From positions 3,720,001 through 3,784,000 of the forward strand of contig NC_014666.1 of NCBI RefSeq assembly GCF_000166135.1: DNA of 64,000 nt. Direction: 5' to 3'. Every line of letters begins with the position of its first letter. The stretch's first letter is position 1. This DNA is from Pseudofrankia inefficax (GTDB lineage: Bacteria > Actinomycetota > Actinomycetes > Frankiales > Frankiaceae). The notes under the pieces were generated by a model. That model saw only the letters and a program-made list of their open reading frames with translations. It ran no database searches and was not told the origin of the DNA. The position numbers were made by a program, and so were the translations under genes. Positions 56,700 to 64,000 of this stretch are shown piece after piece.

Positions 56700-56930
56700 C
56701 CACGGCTGACCGGGCTCCGGCGCCGGGGCGGCGGTCGACGACGTTCCGGAGTCCGGTCGGCGACCGGGTCGGCGCGGCTAGTGTCAACGGAACGAAAACC
56801 ACTCCCCGTCCGCGCGCGGTCGCGCAGGCGGAGGAGCCGAAGCGCCCAGATGAGGTCTGACGATGAACTTCGGTGGCTGTCGCCGTCGCCCCTGACGTGT
56901 GAACTGTCGGCGACAACGGAGTGGGAAGCC

Positions 56931-59795
56931 ATGCGTGAGATCAGGACTGTCCGTGCACCTCGCTCGTCCGGGCCGCGGACGGGGGAGGCCGCCGCGCTCA
57001 TCGAGCGCGTGGGCCCCATCGCCGAGCTGGACCGGATGCTGGCCGCCTGTTTCGCCTACCAGGGGGGCGCCGCCTTCGTCAGCGGCGCGGTCGGCTGCGG
57101 AAAGACCGAGCTGCTGAACGCGTTCCTGGGCCGGGCCGGCCAGGCGGGCGCCACGGTGCTGACGGCCTCGGCGTCGGCGCAGGACTCCGCGCCGGGCTCG
57201 GTCCTGCGGGCGCTGGCCGCTGGCCTGGGCGAGCAGGTCACCGGGCCGGCGGAACCGGCCTGGAACCGGCCAGACCCGGGCCGCTCGGCGCCCGAGACGC
57301 CACGGGAGCTGGGCGAGCGCCTGCTGGCCGCCGCCCTGCGCCGGCCCCTGGTCATCGGGGTGGACGACGTCCAGCACGCCGACGAGATCTCGCTGCGCGG
57401 CCTGCTCCAGCTCGGCGCGCGGGCCCGCTCGTCGCGGCTGCTGATGGTGGTCACCGGGCCCGAGGCGCCGCCGGGCGCCCCGAGCCGGATCGCCCGGTGG
57501 CGCGCCGACCTGACCCGGGCGACGAGCACCGTCGAGGTACCGGTCGCGCCGCTGACCCGGATGGGGATCCTCGAGGCGCTGACCCGCCAGCTCGGCTTCG
57601 GCCCCGCGCGGGCGCTCTCGGCCTGCTTCGCGCGCCTCAGCGGCGGCAACCCGCTGCTGGTACGCGCCCTCGCCGAGGACTACCTGGTGGAGGACCTCCG
57701 CCTCGCCGGGCCCCACGGCGGCGACCCGGACGTCCAGGACGGCGCGGCGGACCCGAGTGCCCCGCGGTCCTTCGACCCTCCCGGCCATGGAGCGTTCGGC
57801 CGCGCCGTGCTGACCTGCCTGCACCGCGCGGACGACCGCCTGCTCGCCACCGCCCGCGGCGCGGCCGTCCTGGAGACCGCCGGCTCGCCCGCGCTGTTCG
57901 CCGGCCTGCTGGAGATCGGCCTGACCGAGACGGGCGCGGCCCTCGACACGTTGGCCTCGGCCGGGGTCATGGTCGGCGGTGGCTTCCGGCATCCGGTCGC
58001 GCGGGCGGCCGTCCTGGCCGACCTGCCGCTGGACGAGGCCGTCGTCCTGCACCGCCGGGCGGCCCGGCTGCTACGCCGGTCCGGGGCCGCCCCCCGGCAG
58101 GTCGCCGCGCATCTGGTCGCGGCGGGGGAGGCTGACGAGTCCTGGTCGGTCGACCTGCTGCGCCGCGCGGCCACCGACTCGGCCGACGACGACGTCGCGT
58201 TCGCGGTCGAGTGCCTGCGGCTGGCCGAGCGGGCCAGCGCCGACGGGCGCGAGCGCCTGTCGATCCTGATCCAGCAGAGCCGGGTCGAGTGCCGGGTCAA
58301 CCCGGGCGGGGCGATCCGCCGGCTGCCCCGGCTGACCCGGGCGATCGAGGCGGGGGAGGTCAGCGACCGCGACCTGGTCCCGCTGGTGCGGGCACTGGCC
58401 TGGCACGGCCGGGTCGACGAGGCGGCGGCGGCGCTGCGGCGCCTCGACCGCGACGACGTGGACCTCGACGAGCGCGGCCACACGGAGCTGGCGGTGGCCA
58501 GGAACTGGCTGCGCTACTCCCATCCGGGCCTGCTGGTGGCGGCCGGGACGGTTCGGGCCGGCCACGGGCCCCGGCCGGCGGACCCCCACCCGACCCGCGC
58601 GGCCCAGGCCGTCGTCCTGCTGGGCACGGTCCTCGCGGCCGGCCCCGACGAGGCGACCGTGCCCGTCGCCGACGCGCTGCTGCGGGAGATCCCGCCGGCC
58701 GACGAGACGATCTGCCCGCTGGAGAGCGCCCTGGTCAGCCTGGTCTGCGCGGACCGGGCCGACCTGGCGGCGGCGCACTGCGACCGGCTGATCGGGGAGG
58801 CGGACCGGCGCGGCTTCCCGACCTGGCGCGGGCTGCTGGCCGGGCCGCGGGCCGAGATCGCGCTGCGCCAGGGCGACCTGGCGGCCGCCGAGCGCTTCGC
58901 CCGGTCCGCGCTGGACCTGATCCCGGCCTGGAGCTGGGGAGTGGGCATCGGCCTCCCGCTGTCCGTCCTGCTGCGGGTCGGCGCCAGGACCGGGACCGAC
59001 CCGGCCGGCGCGCGCGCGATCCCCGTCCCGGACGAGATGTTCCAGACCCGCTACGGGCTGAGCTACCTGTACGCCCGGGGCCAGCGCCATGCCGCCGTCG
59101 GACAGCCGCACGCTGCCCTGGACGACCTGCTCACCTGCGGGCGCCTCATGGTGCGCTGGGGTCTCGACCTGCCGGCCTTCCTGCCCTGGCGGCTCGACGC
59201 CGCCGCGGTGCTCACCGAGCTCGGCCGGCTGGCCCAGGCCCGCGACCTGCTGACCGAGAACCGGGGCCGCCCGTCGGCGACCAGCCCGCGGGTCCGGGGC
59301 CTGGCACTGCGGGTGGAGGCGTCGCTGGTCGAGCGCCAGCGCCGGTCGGGGCTGCTGCGTGAGTCGGTCCGGCTGCTCGGCGTGGCGGGGGACCGGCTGG
59401 AGCTGGCCCGGGCGCGGGAGGACCTCGACGCGCTCGACCGGGCCGCGGGCTCGCCCCGCCGCGGCAGCACCGGCCGGCCCGGGCTGGCCGCGCCACCCGT
59501 CGGCGCGGCACGCGAGCCGGGTTCCGCGCGCCTCTCGTGGCCGGCGCCCGAGCCGGCGGCCCCCACCGGCCCGGCCTTCGTTCTCACGGTGGAGGGCGAC
59601 AGCCAGGCCGGCGGCGGTGAGCTCAGCACAGCCGAGCTCCAGGTCGCCTCCCTGGCCGCGACCGGCCATTCGAACCGGGAGATCGCCCGGCGGCTCTACA
59701 TCACCGTCAGCACGGTCGAGCAGCACCTGACCCGGACCTACCGCAAGCTGCGGATCCGCGGCCGGGCAGAGCTGCCGGTCTTCCTGGGCGTCTAG
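56931..59795 (+). CDS. LuxR-family LAL regulator 1 (large ATP-binding)
   Basis: About 954 residues from the ATG at 56931, the usual size for a LAL pathway activator. Walker A is GAVGCGKT (about residue 53-60), Walker B VIGVDDV (about 142), followed by a long helical repeat region and a C-terminal LuxR HTH (LSTAELQVASLAATGHSNRE, then TVSTVEQHLTRTYRKL). Proteins of this type (PikD, RapH, FkbN and similar) activate macrolide PKS genes. Start choice: GGGAAG precedes 56931; ATG 56850 (after GGAGGAG) and GTG 56781 are possible longer starts that add only Arg-rich sequence. It likely acts on the PKS/thioesterase and ccr promoters. Confidence 0.9.
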   Translation: MREIRTVRAPRSSGPRTGEAAALIERVGPIAELDRMLAACFAYQGGAAFVSGAVGCGKTELLNAFLGRAGQAGATVLTASASAQDSAPGSVLRALAAGLGEQVTGPAEPAWNRPDPGRSAPETPRELGERLLAAALRRPLVIGVDDVQHADEISLRGLLQLGARARSSRLLMVVTGPEAPPGAPSRIARWRADLTRATSTVEVPVAPLTRMGILEALTRQLGFGPARALSACFARLSGGNPLLVRALAEDYLVEDLRLAGPHGGDPDVQDGAADPSAPRSFDPPGHGAFGRAVLTCLHRADDRLLATARGAAVLETAGSPALFAGLLEIGLTETGAALDTLASAGVMVGGGFRHPVARAAVLADLPLDEAVVLHRRAARLLRRSGAAPRQVAAHLVAAGEADESWSVDLLRRAATDSADDDVAFAVECLRLAERASADGRERLSILIQQSRVECRVNPGGAIRRLPRLTRAIEAGEVSDRDLVPLVRALAWHGRVDEAAAALRRLDRDDVDLDERGHTELAVARNWLRYSHPGLLVAAGTVRAGHGPRPADPHPTRAAQAVVLLGTVLAAGPDEATVPVADALLREIPPADETICPLESALVSLVCADRADLAAAHCDRLIGEADRRGFPTWRGLLAGPRAEIALRQGDLAAAERFARSALDLIPAWSWGVGIGLPLSVLLRVGARTGTDPAGARAIPVPDEMFQTRYGLSYLYARGQRHAAVGQPHAALDDLLTCGRLMVRWGLDLPAFLPWRLDAAAVLTELGRLAQARDLLTENRGRPSATSPRVRGLALRVEASLVERQRRSGLLRESVRLLGVAGDRLELARAREDLDALDRAAGSPRRGSTGRPGLAAPPVGAAREPGSARLSWPAPEPAAPTGPAFVLTVEGDSQAGGGELSTAELQVASLAATGHSNREIARRLYITVSTVEQHLTRTYRKLRIRGRAELPVFLGV

Positions 59796-59805
59796 CGCCG
59801 TCGTC

Positions 59806-59840
59806 CACCGGCCGGGCGCCAGCCGTGCGCCCGGCCGGTG
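59806..59840. terminator. Strong terminator hairpin after LAL regulator 1
   Basis: A perfect 14-bp stem, caccggccgggcgc (59806-59819) with its complement at 59827-59840, and a 7-nt loop, followed by tgtgtt. It begins 11 nt after the stop and separates the two regulator genes, implying that LAL 2 has its own promoter. Confidence 0.8.
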
Positions 59841-59932
59841 TGTGTTCCAGGCGGCCGTGGTGACTTTCCCGGCATAAGACCACTAAATCGACTAACTTTG
59901 TAGAGAAAGCCAACGGAGGAGGGCAGCATCCG

Positions 59933-62900
59933 ATGACGACGGCCCCGGCGAGCCGGAACCCGGCCCGGTCGCCCTGGCGCCCGGCCGAGGAGCCCCGCGG
60001 CCGCGGGCGCAGCGCCGCTGGCCCGTGCGCCGGGGCCCGGCTGGCCCCGCCGCGGACCTCGCACGTCCCGGCCCGCGACCGGCGCCTGACCGGCGATCTG
60101 CCCGACCGGGGTGAGGCACTGGCCCGGCTGTTGGCCGCCTTCGCGGACAGCCAGGCCGGCCGCGGCAGCGTCGTCGTCATCTCCGGCGGCCCTGGCTCGG
60201 GCCGTTCCACGGTTCTGGCGGCGCTGCTGGAGCGGGCCGGCGGGACGGGCGCGACCGTCCTCACGGCCTGCGGCTCGGCGGCCGCCGTCGGGCCGCCCGG
60301 GGACGCTCTGCGTCAGCTCTCGCGGGACGCCACGCGGGCGGCGGCGCTGGCCCGAGCCGGCAAGGACGCGACCGGGCGGCCAGTAGTGGCCGGCCTGGCC
60401 GAGGCCCCGCCGCTGCCCGCGCTGGTCGAGGCGCTCGGCGCCCGGATCCGCGCGCTCGCGGCCGCCGCGCCGGTGGTCGTCGCGGTCGACGACGTCCACC
60501 GCGCCGACGAGGCGTCGCTGCGCGGCCTTTCCCTGCTCGTGAGCCGGCTGGCCACCGACCGGGTGCTGCTGGTCGCGACGGTGCTGGACGGCGCGGTGAC
60601 CGAGCCGTCCCGCGCCGGCTGGCACACCGACCTGCTGCGCCATCCGCGCTACCGCCAGGTCTGGCTGCCCGGGTTGTCCCCGGCCGGGGTGGCGACCGTC
60701 CTCACCCGCCGCCTAGGCCCGGCCGCCGCGGCGGCCGCCCCCGGCTGGTGGGCGTTCAGCGCCGGCAACCCCACCCTGCTGCGGGCGCTGCTCGACGACG
60801 CCCGCGCCGCCCCGAGCCCGACCGGGGCACCGGAGGCGAACGGCGCGGCCGTCGGCCCCGAGCCGGGGCCCAGATACGTCGAGGCGGTCGCGCGCCTGGT
60901 GCACGCGGCCGGTGGCGAGGCGCTGGCCGTGGCGCGGGCCGTCGCGGTGCTCGGCGCGTCAGGAGCCTCGGCCGGCCTGGCCCACCAGGTGCTCGCGGAC
61001 CGCGCAGGAGCGGGCGCCGACCGCCGCGAGGCCGCGCTCGGCGCCCTCGCCAGGGCCGGCCTGATGGACCGCGACGGCTTCCGGCACCCGGCGGTCCGCG
61101 CGGCCGTGCTGGCGGACATCCCGGCCTCCGCGCGCCGCGAGCTGCACCGGCGGGCCGCCGAGGTCCGGTACCTCGCCGGCGCGTCGGCCGACGAGATCGC
61201 GGTGCACCTGGTCGCCGCCGGCTGGGCCGGGGAGCGCTGGTGCCTCGACGTGCTGCGCCGCGCGATCGAGTCGGCCCTGCGTGCCGACGACGTCGCCGGT
61301 GCCCTGGCCGCGCTGGATCTGGCCGATGTCACCACGACGGCGTCGCGGGAGGCCGACGCGGACGACCAGCGCGCGGAGTTCACCCTGCTGCGCCTGCGGG
61401 TGGCCTGCCGGGATGACGGCGCCGAGGTGATCGACCGGCTGGACCCGCTGCTGCGCGCCCTGCTGGCCGGCCGGCTGGGCGGCGCGCACGCCGTGACGCT
61501 GGCCCGGCTGCTGATGTGGTTCGGCCGGGAGGCGGACGCCGAGCGCGCGTTGGCCGAGCTGGAACGCCGCCGTGACCGGCTCGACCCGCGCTCGGCGCTC
61601 GGCCTGGAGCTCATCCACGACTATCTGCCGGTCAACCACCCGCGGCTCGCCGTGGCCAGCGGCTCGGCCCGGATGACCCGCCGGACCGCCGCCGGCGTGG
61701 CCGACGGCCAGACGGCCGCCGCGGTCGACGCCCTGCGCCTGGCTCTGCGGGGCGAGGCCGACGACGAGACGGTGCGGTCGGCCCAGCAGGTGCTCCAGGC
61801 GACGCTGCTCGACGACCAGTCCGTCGGGTCGGTCGAGTGGGCGGTGCTGGCCCTGGCCTACGCCGGGCAGCTGGAGCTGGCCGTCTCCTGGGCCGACCGC
61901 TACCTGGCCGAGGCCACCCGGCGGGGCAGCCGGGCCTGGCAGGCGCTGATGGCGGGGGTCCGGGCGGAGATCGCCGTCCACCAGGGCGACATCCGCGCCG
62001 CCGGCGAGAACGCCCGACTGGCGCTGACCGTCGTCCCAGCCTGGTCGTGGGGCGTCGGCATCGGGCGCCCGCTGTCGGCACTGCTGATGGCCGCCGCGGC
62101 CAGCGGCGCGCCGCTGGACGACGCCGACGTGCCGGCGGTGCCCGAGGCCATGTTCCGGTCCCGGTTCGGTCCCCAGTTCCTGCGCGGCCGCGCGAGCCTG
62201 CACGCGGCCCGGGGCCGCCTGCCGGCCGCGCTCGATGACCTGATGACGGCCGGGCGCCTGCTGGTCGAGTGGAACATCGACCAGCCCGGGTTCGTGCCAT
62301 GGCGGGTGGACGCCGCGCACGTGCTGGTCCGGCTCGGCCGCGTCGACGAGGCGCGGGCGCTGGCCGAGCAGCATCTCGCCCGCACGCACGGGGGCCGGCT
62401 GCGCGGGATCGGGCTGCGGGCGCTGGCGGCCACCCTGGAACCGCCACGGCGGCTGCCGGTGCTGCTCGCGGCGGTGGACCTGCTCGGCGCCCACAGCGAC
62501 CGGCTCGAGCTGGCCGGAGCGCTGGCCGACCTGAGTGAGGCGTACCTGGTGGCCGACCGGTCGGCCCGCGCCCGCGCGGTCGCGCGGCGGGCGATGCTGC
62601 TGGCCGGCGAGCTGGGGGCCGAGCCCCTGCGGTCACGGCTGGCCGGCGCGTACGACTGGGAGGACGGCTCGGTGCCGCCCCGGTCCGGCCCGGAGGCCGG
62701 CCGCGGCCCCGAGACGACGCCGGATCTGACGCCGCCGCGTGACCCCGGCGCCACGCCGTCGACGCGCGCCGGGCTGGCCGCGTTGTCCCCGGCTGAGCAC
62801 CGGGTGGCCACGCTGGCCGCCAGCGGGCGAACCAATCGGGAGATCGCCGCCAGCCTGTTCGTCACCGTCGGCACTGTCGAGCAGCACCTGACCCGGGTCT

Positions 62901-62956
62901 ACCGCAAGCTCGGCGTCCGGGGCCGCGCCGACCTGCGCGCCCGCGCGTCCGCCTGA
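59933..62956 (+). CDS. LuxR-family LAL regulator 2
   Basis: A 1007-residue LAL paralogue of the preceding gene: it shares the AWSWGVGIG-PLS--L and LPAALDDLMTAGRLL-type segments and the C-terminal LuxR HTH (LSPAEHRVATLAASGRTNRE, TVGTVEQHLTRVYRKL). The nucleotide-binding P-loop reads GGPGSGRST (about 85-93), with Arg in place of the invariant Lys; Walker B (VVVAVDDV) is intact. ATP hydrolysis may therefore be lost or altered. GGAGGAGGG (59915-59923) gives a strong ribosome site for the ATG, and an AT-rich stretch at 59877-59905 upstream is a likely promoter. Tandem LALs often act as co-activators or a hierarchy. Confidence 0.9.
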   Translation: MTTAPASRNPARSPWRPAEEPRGRGRSAAGPCAGARLAPPRTSHVPARDRRLTGDLPDRGEALARLLAAFADSQAGRGSVVVISGGPGSGRSTVLAALLERAGGTGATVLTACGSAAAVGPPGDALRQLSRDATRAAALARAGKDATGRPVVAGLAEAPPLPALVEALGARIRALAAAAPVVVAVDDVHRADEASLRGLSLLVSRLATDRVLLVATVLDGAVTEPSRAGWHTDLLRHPRYRQVWLPGLSPAGVATVLTRRLGPAAAAAAPGWWAFSAGNPTLLRALLDDARAAPSPTGAPEANGAAVGPEPGPRYVEAVARLVHAAGGEALAVARAVAVLGASGASAGLAHQVLADRAGAGADRREAALGALARAGLMDRDGFRHPAVRAAVLADIPASARRELHRRAAEVRYLAGASADEIAVHLVAAGWAGERWCLDVLRRAIESALRADDVAGALAALDLADVTTTASREADADDQRAEFTLLRLRVACRDDGAEVIDRLDPLLRALLAGRLGGAHAVTLARLLMWFGREADAERALAELERRRDRLDPRSALGLELIHDYLPVNHPRLAVASGSARMTRRTAAGVADGQTAAAVDALRLALRGEADDETVRSAQQVLQATLLDDQSVGSVEWAVLALAYAGQLELAVSWADRYLAEATRRGSRAWQALMAGVRAEIAVHQGDIRAAGENARLALTVVPAWSWGVGIGRPLSALLMAAAASGAPLDDADVPAVPEAMFRSRFGPQFLRGRASLHAARGRLPAALDDLMTAGRLLVEWNIDQPGFVPWRVDAAHVLVRLGRVDEARALAEQHLARTHGGRLRGIGLRALAATLEPPRRLPVLLAAVDLLGAHSDRLELAGALADLSEAYLVADRSARARAVARRAMLLAGELGAEPLRSRLAGAYDWEDGSVPPRSGPEAGRGPETTPDLTPPRDPGATPSTRAGLAALSPAEHRVATLAASGRTNREIAASLFVTVGTVEQHLTRVYRKLGVRGRADLRARASA

Positions 62957-62963
62957 GCCCGCG

Positions 62964-63000
62964 CGGCGCCCGCCGGCGGGATTCCGCCCGGCGGGCGCCG
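62964..63000. terminator. Bidirectional terminator between LAL 2 and the TauD-like gene
   Basis: Perfect 13-bp inverted repeat, cggcgcccgccgg (62964-62976) and its complement (62988-63000), 11-nt loop, between convergent stop codons at 62956 and 63013. Confidence 0.75.
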
Positions 63001-63012
63001 GAGACGAGTGGA

Positions 63013-63798
63013 TCAGCCGCCGATGACCTTGCGGTAGGCGCGCGGGCCGTCGTAGTCGTTGACGGCGTAGTGCCACGTCGCCTGGTTGTCCCAGATCACG
63101 AAGTCGCCGGGCTTCCAGCCGAAGCTGACGGTGTAGTTGGGCGACGAGGCGTGCGCGAGCAGGAAGGGCAGCAGGGCCTCGCCCTCGGCCGGGCTGACGC
63201 CCGTCAGCCTCAGCGCCGAGGCACTGAGGAAAAGGCCCTTGCGGCCGGTGTGGCGGTGCGTGCGCACGACGGGGTGCTCGACGGTCTCGGTCACCGGCGG
63301 CCGGTTGTAGGTTCCGTCGCCTGGATCGGCGTTGTAGACGGCGTTGACCGATTCCAGCAGCTGCTTGAACGGCTCGGAAAGCCCGTCATAGGCCGCCTGG
63401 AGGTCGGCCCAGAGTGTGCGCCCGCCGATTTCCGGAACCACCTGGTAGGTCAGGGACTCGATGGTGAACGGCGGGTTGCGCCAGGTACCCCCGACGTGCC
63501 AGGCCGCGGCGTTTCCCGCCTTCTCCAGGTTGAAGACGTACACAAGCCGGTTGTCCTCGTGGCGGTACAGCCACTGGGGGTGGTCGAAGGGCTCGTCGAA
63601 GATCCGGACGGCCCGCACATGCGCGTCGGGCGCGAGGTCCTGGTCACGGAAGACGAGGACCTTGTGCTTCCAGAAGGCCGCGCGCAGGGCCTCGGCGGTG
63701 GCGTCGTCGACGCCGCCGGCCAGGTCGACGCCGACGACCTCGGCGCCGAGGACGGGGCTTGCCGGGCGAATGTCGTGCGCGATGCGGGTAGCGGTCAT
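63013..63798 (-). CDS. TauD/TfdA-family Fe(II)/2-oxoglutarate enzyme with H-x-G in place of H-x-D
   Basis: A 261-residue protein that aligns well with taurine dioxygenase: GxxVxGVDL near the start, HPxVRTH--TG at 175-185, and WDNQATWHYAVNDY (236-249) with the distal His243, then Arg253/Arg256 for 2-oxoglutarate. The proximal metal motif, WHTDVTF in TauD, is WHVGGTW here: His101 is kept but the iron carboxylate is Gly103. Fe/2OG halogenases have Gly or Ala at this place so that a halide can bind iron, so this may be a halogenase; an inactive or repurposed enzyme is the alternative. The ATG at 63798 has GAGGGGG upstream and is preferred over TTG at 63834. It is convergent with LAL 2 at the cluster edge. 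Confidence 0.85.
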   Translation of the reverse strand: MTATRIAHDIRPASPVLGAEVVGVDLAGGVDDATAEALRAAFWKHKVLVFRDQDLAPDAHVRAVRIFDEPFDHPQWLYRHEDNRLVYVFNLEKAGNAAAWHVGGTWRNPPFTIESLTYQVVPEIGGRTLWADLQAAYDGLSEPFKQLLESVNAVYNADPGDGTYNRPPVTETVEHPVVRTHRHTGRKGLFLSASALRLTGVSPAEGEALLPFLLAHASSPNYTVSFGWKPGDFVIWDNQATWHYAVNDYDGPRAYRKVIGG

Positions 63799-64000
63799 AG
63801 TGACCCCCTCAGCGTGGGATGTGATGTCTGCCAAACGGGTCAGGCTCGTCGGCTGTCGCCAAGCGCGATACCAGCCCGGTACGGTCCCTGGAAAGAAAAA
63901 CGGGAGTATCGCGCCCGGTCGGCACGCGGACTTCCGGAATCGAAATCCGAATACGCGGAAGGCCGGCCCGGTGATCGGGTCGAGAATGCCGTTCGGCGTT
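63799..64000. other. Upstream region of the TauD-like gene to window end
   Basis: No gene is seen in these 202 nt. An A-rich patch (aaagaaaaacggg, about 63892-63905) is the only compositional feature; promoter elements for the TauD-like gene should lie here but were not identified. Confidence 0.4.

Overview
The window is a very G+C-rich actinobacterial segment. The PKS family, the LuxR-LAL regulators, the start-stop overlaps (ATGA/GTGA) and the many GTG/TTG starts fit a Frankia- or Streptomyces-like actinomycete; the genus cannot be fixed from the sequence alone. Nearly all of it looks like one type I modular polyketide gene cluster with its supply, export, uptake and control genes. No tRNA, rRNA, CRISPR array or transposase was seen.

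Layout. (a) 21-2288 (-): an MFS exporter and a TetR-type regulator in one operon behind a palindromic operator. (b) 3032-5884 (+): crotonyl-CoA carboxylase/reductase and an acyl-CoA carboxylase beta subunit, which supply extender units. (c) 6019-8563: a second MFS exporter divergent from an unusual TetR regulator that carries a second helix-turn-helix. (d) 49141 down to 8624 (-): a roughly 40 kb unit of six PKS genes, an SDR and two SnoaL-like proteins, with most junctions overlapping by 4 nt. (e) 49514-50326 (+): a type II thioesterase divergent from the first PKS gene. (f) 50713-56699 (+): a small leader peptide, an apparent transcription attenuator and a peptide-type ABC importer. (g) 56931-62956 (+): two large LuxR-LAL regulators. 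(h) 63013-63798 (-): a TauD-family protein whose iron-binding aspartate is replaced by glycine.

Assembly line, read in transcription order: loading KSQ-AT(methylmalonyl)-ACP; M1 KS-AT(methylmalonyl)-DH-ER-KR-ACP; M2 KS-AT(malonyl)-KR-ACP; M3 and M4 KS-AT(methylmalonyl)-KR-ACP; M5 KS-AT(malonyl)-DH-KR-ACP; M6 KS-AT(atypical FASH motif)-ACP; M7 KS-AT(malonyl)-truncated KR-ACP-TE. If colinear, this gives a propionyl-primed C17 backbone with a methylene at C15, hydroxyls at C13, C11 and C9, a C6=C7 alkene, ketones at C5 and C3, methyls at C14, C10 and C8, and an alkyl branch at C4 that could be ethyl given the ccr gene. The 1,3,5-tricarbonyl end could close to a 4-hydroxy-2-pyrone, or the TE could form a 14-membered lactone through the C13 oxygen. 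These structures are inferences.

The observations most worth following are the H-x-G TauD-fold protein (a pattern known from Fe/2-oxoglutarate halogenases), the leader peptide plus terminator ahead of the importer, the reduced KR in the last module, the near-identical AT and KR patches shared by M3 and M4, and several structured non-coding repeats.
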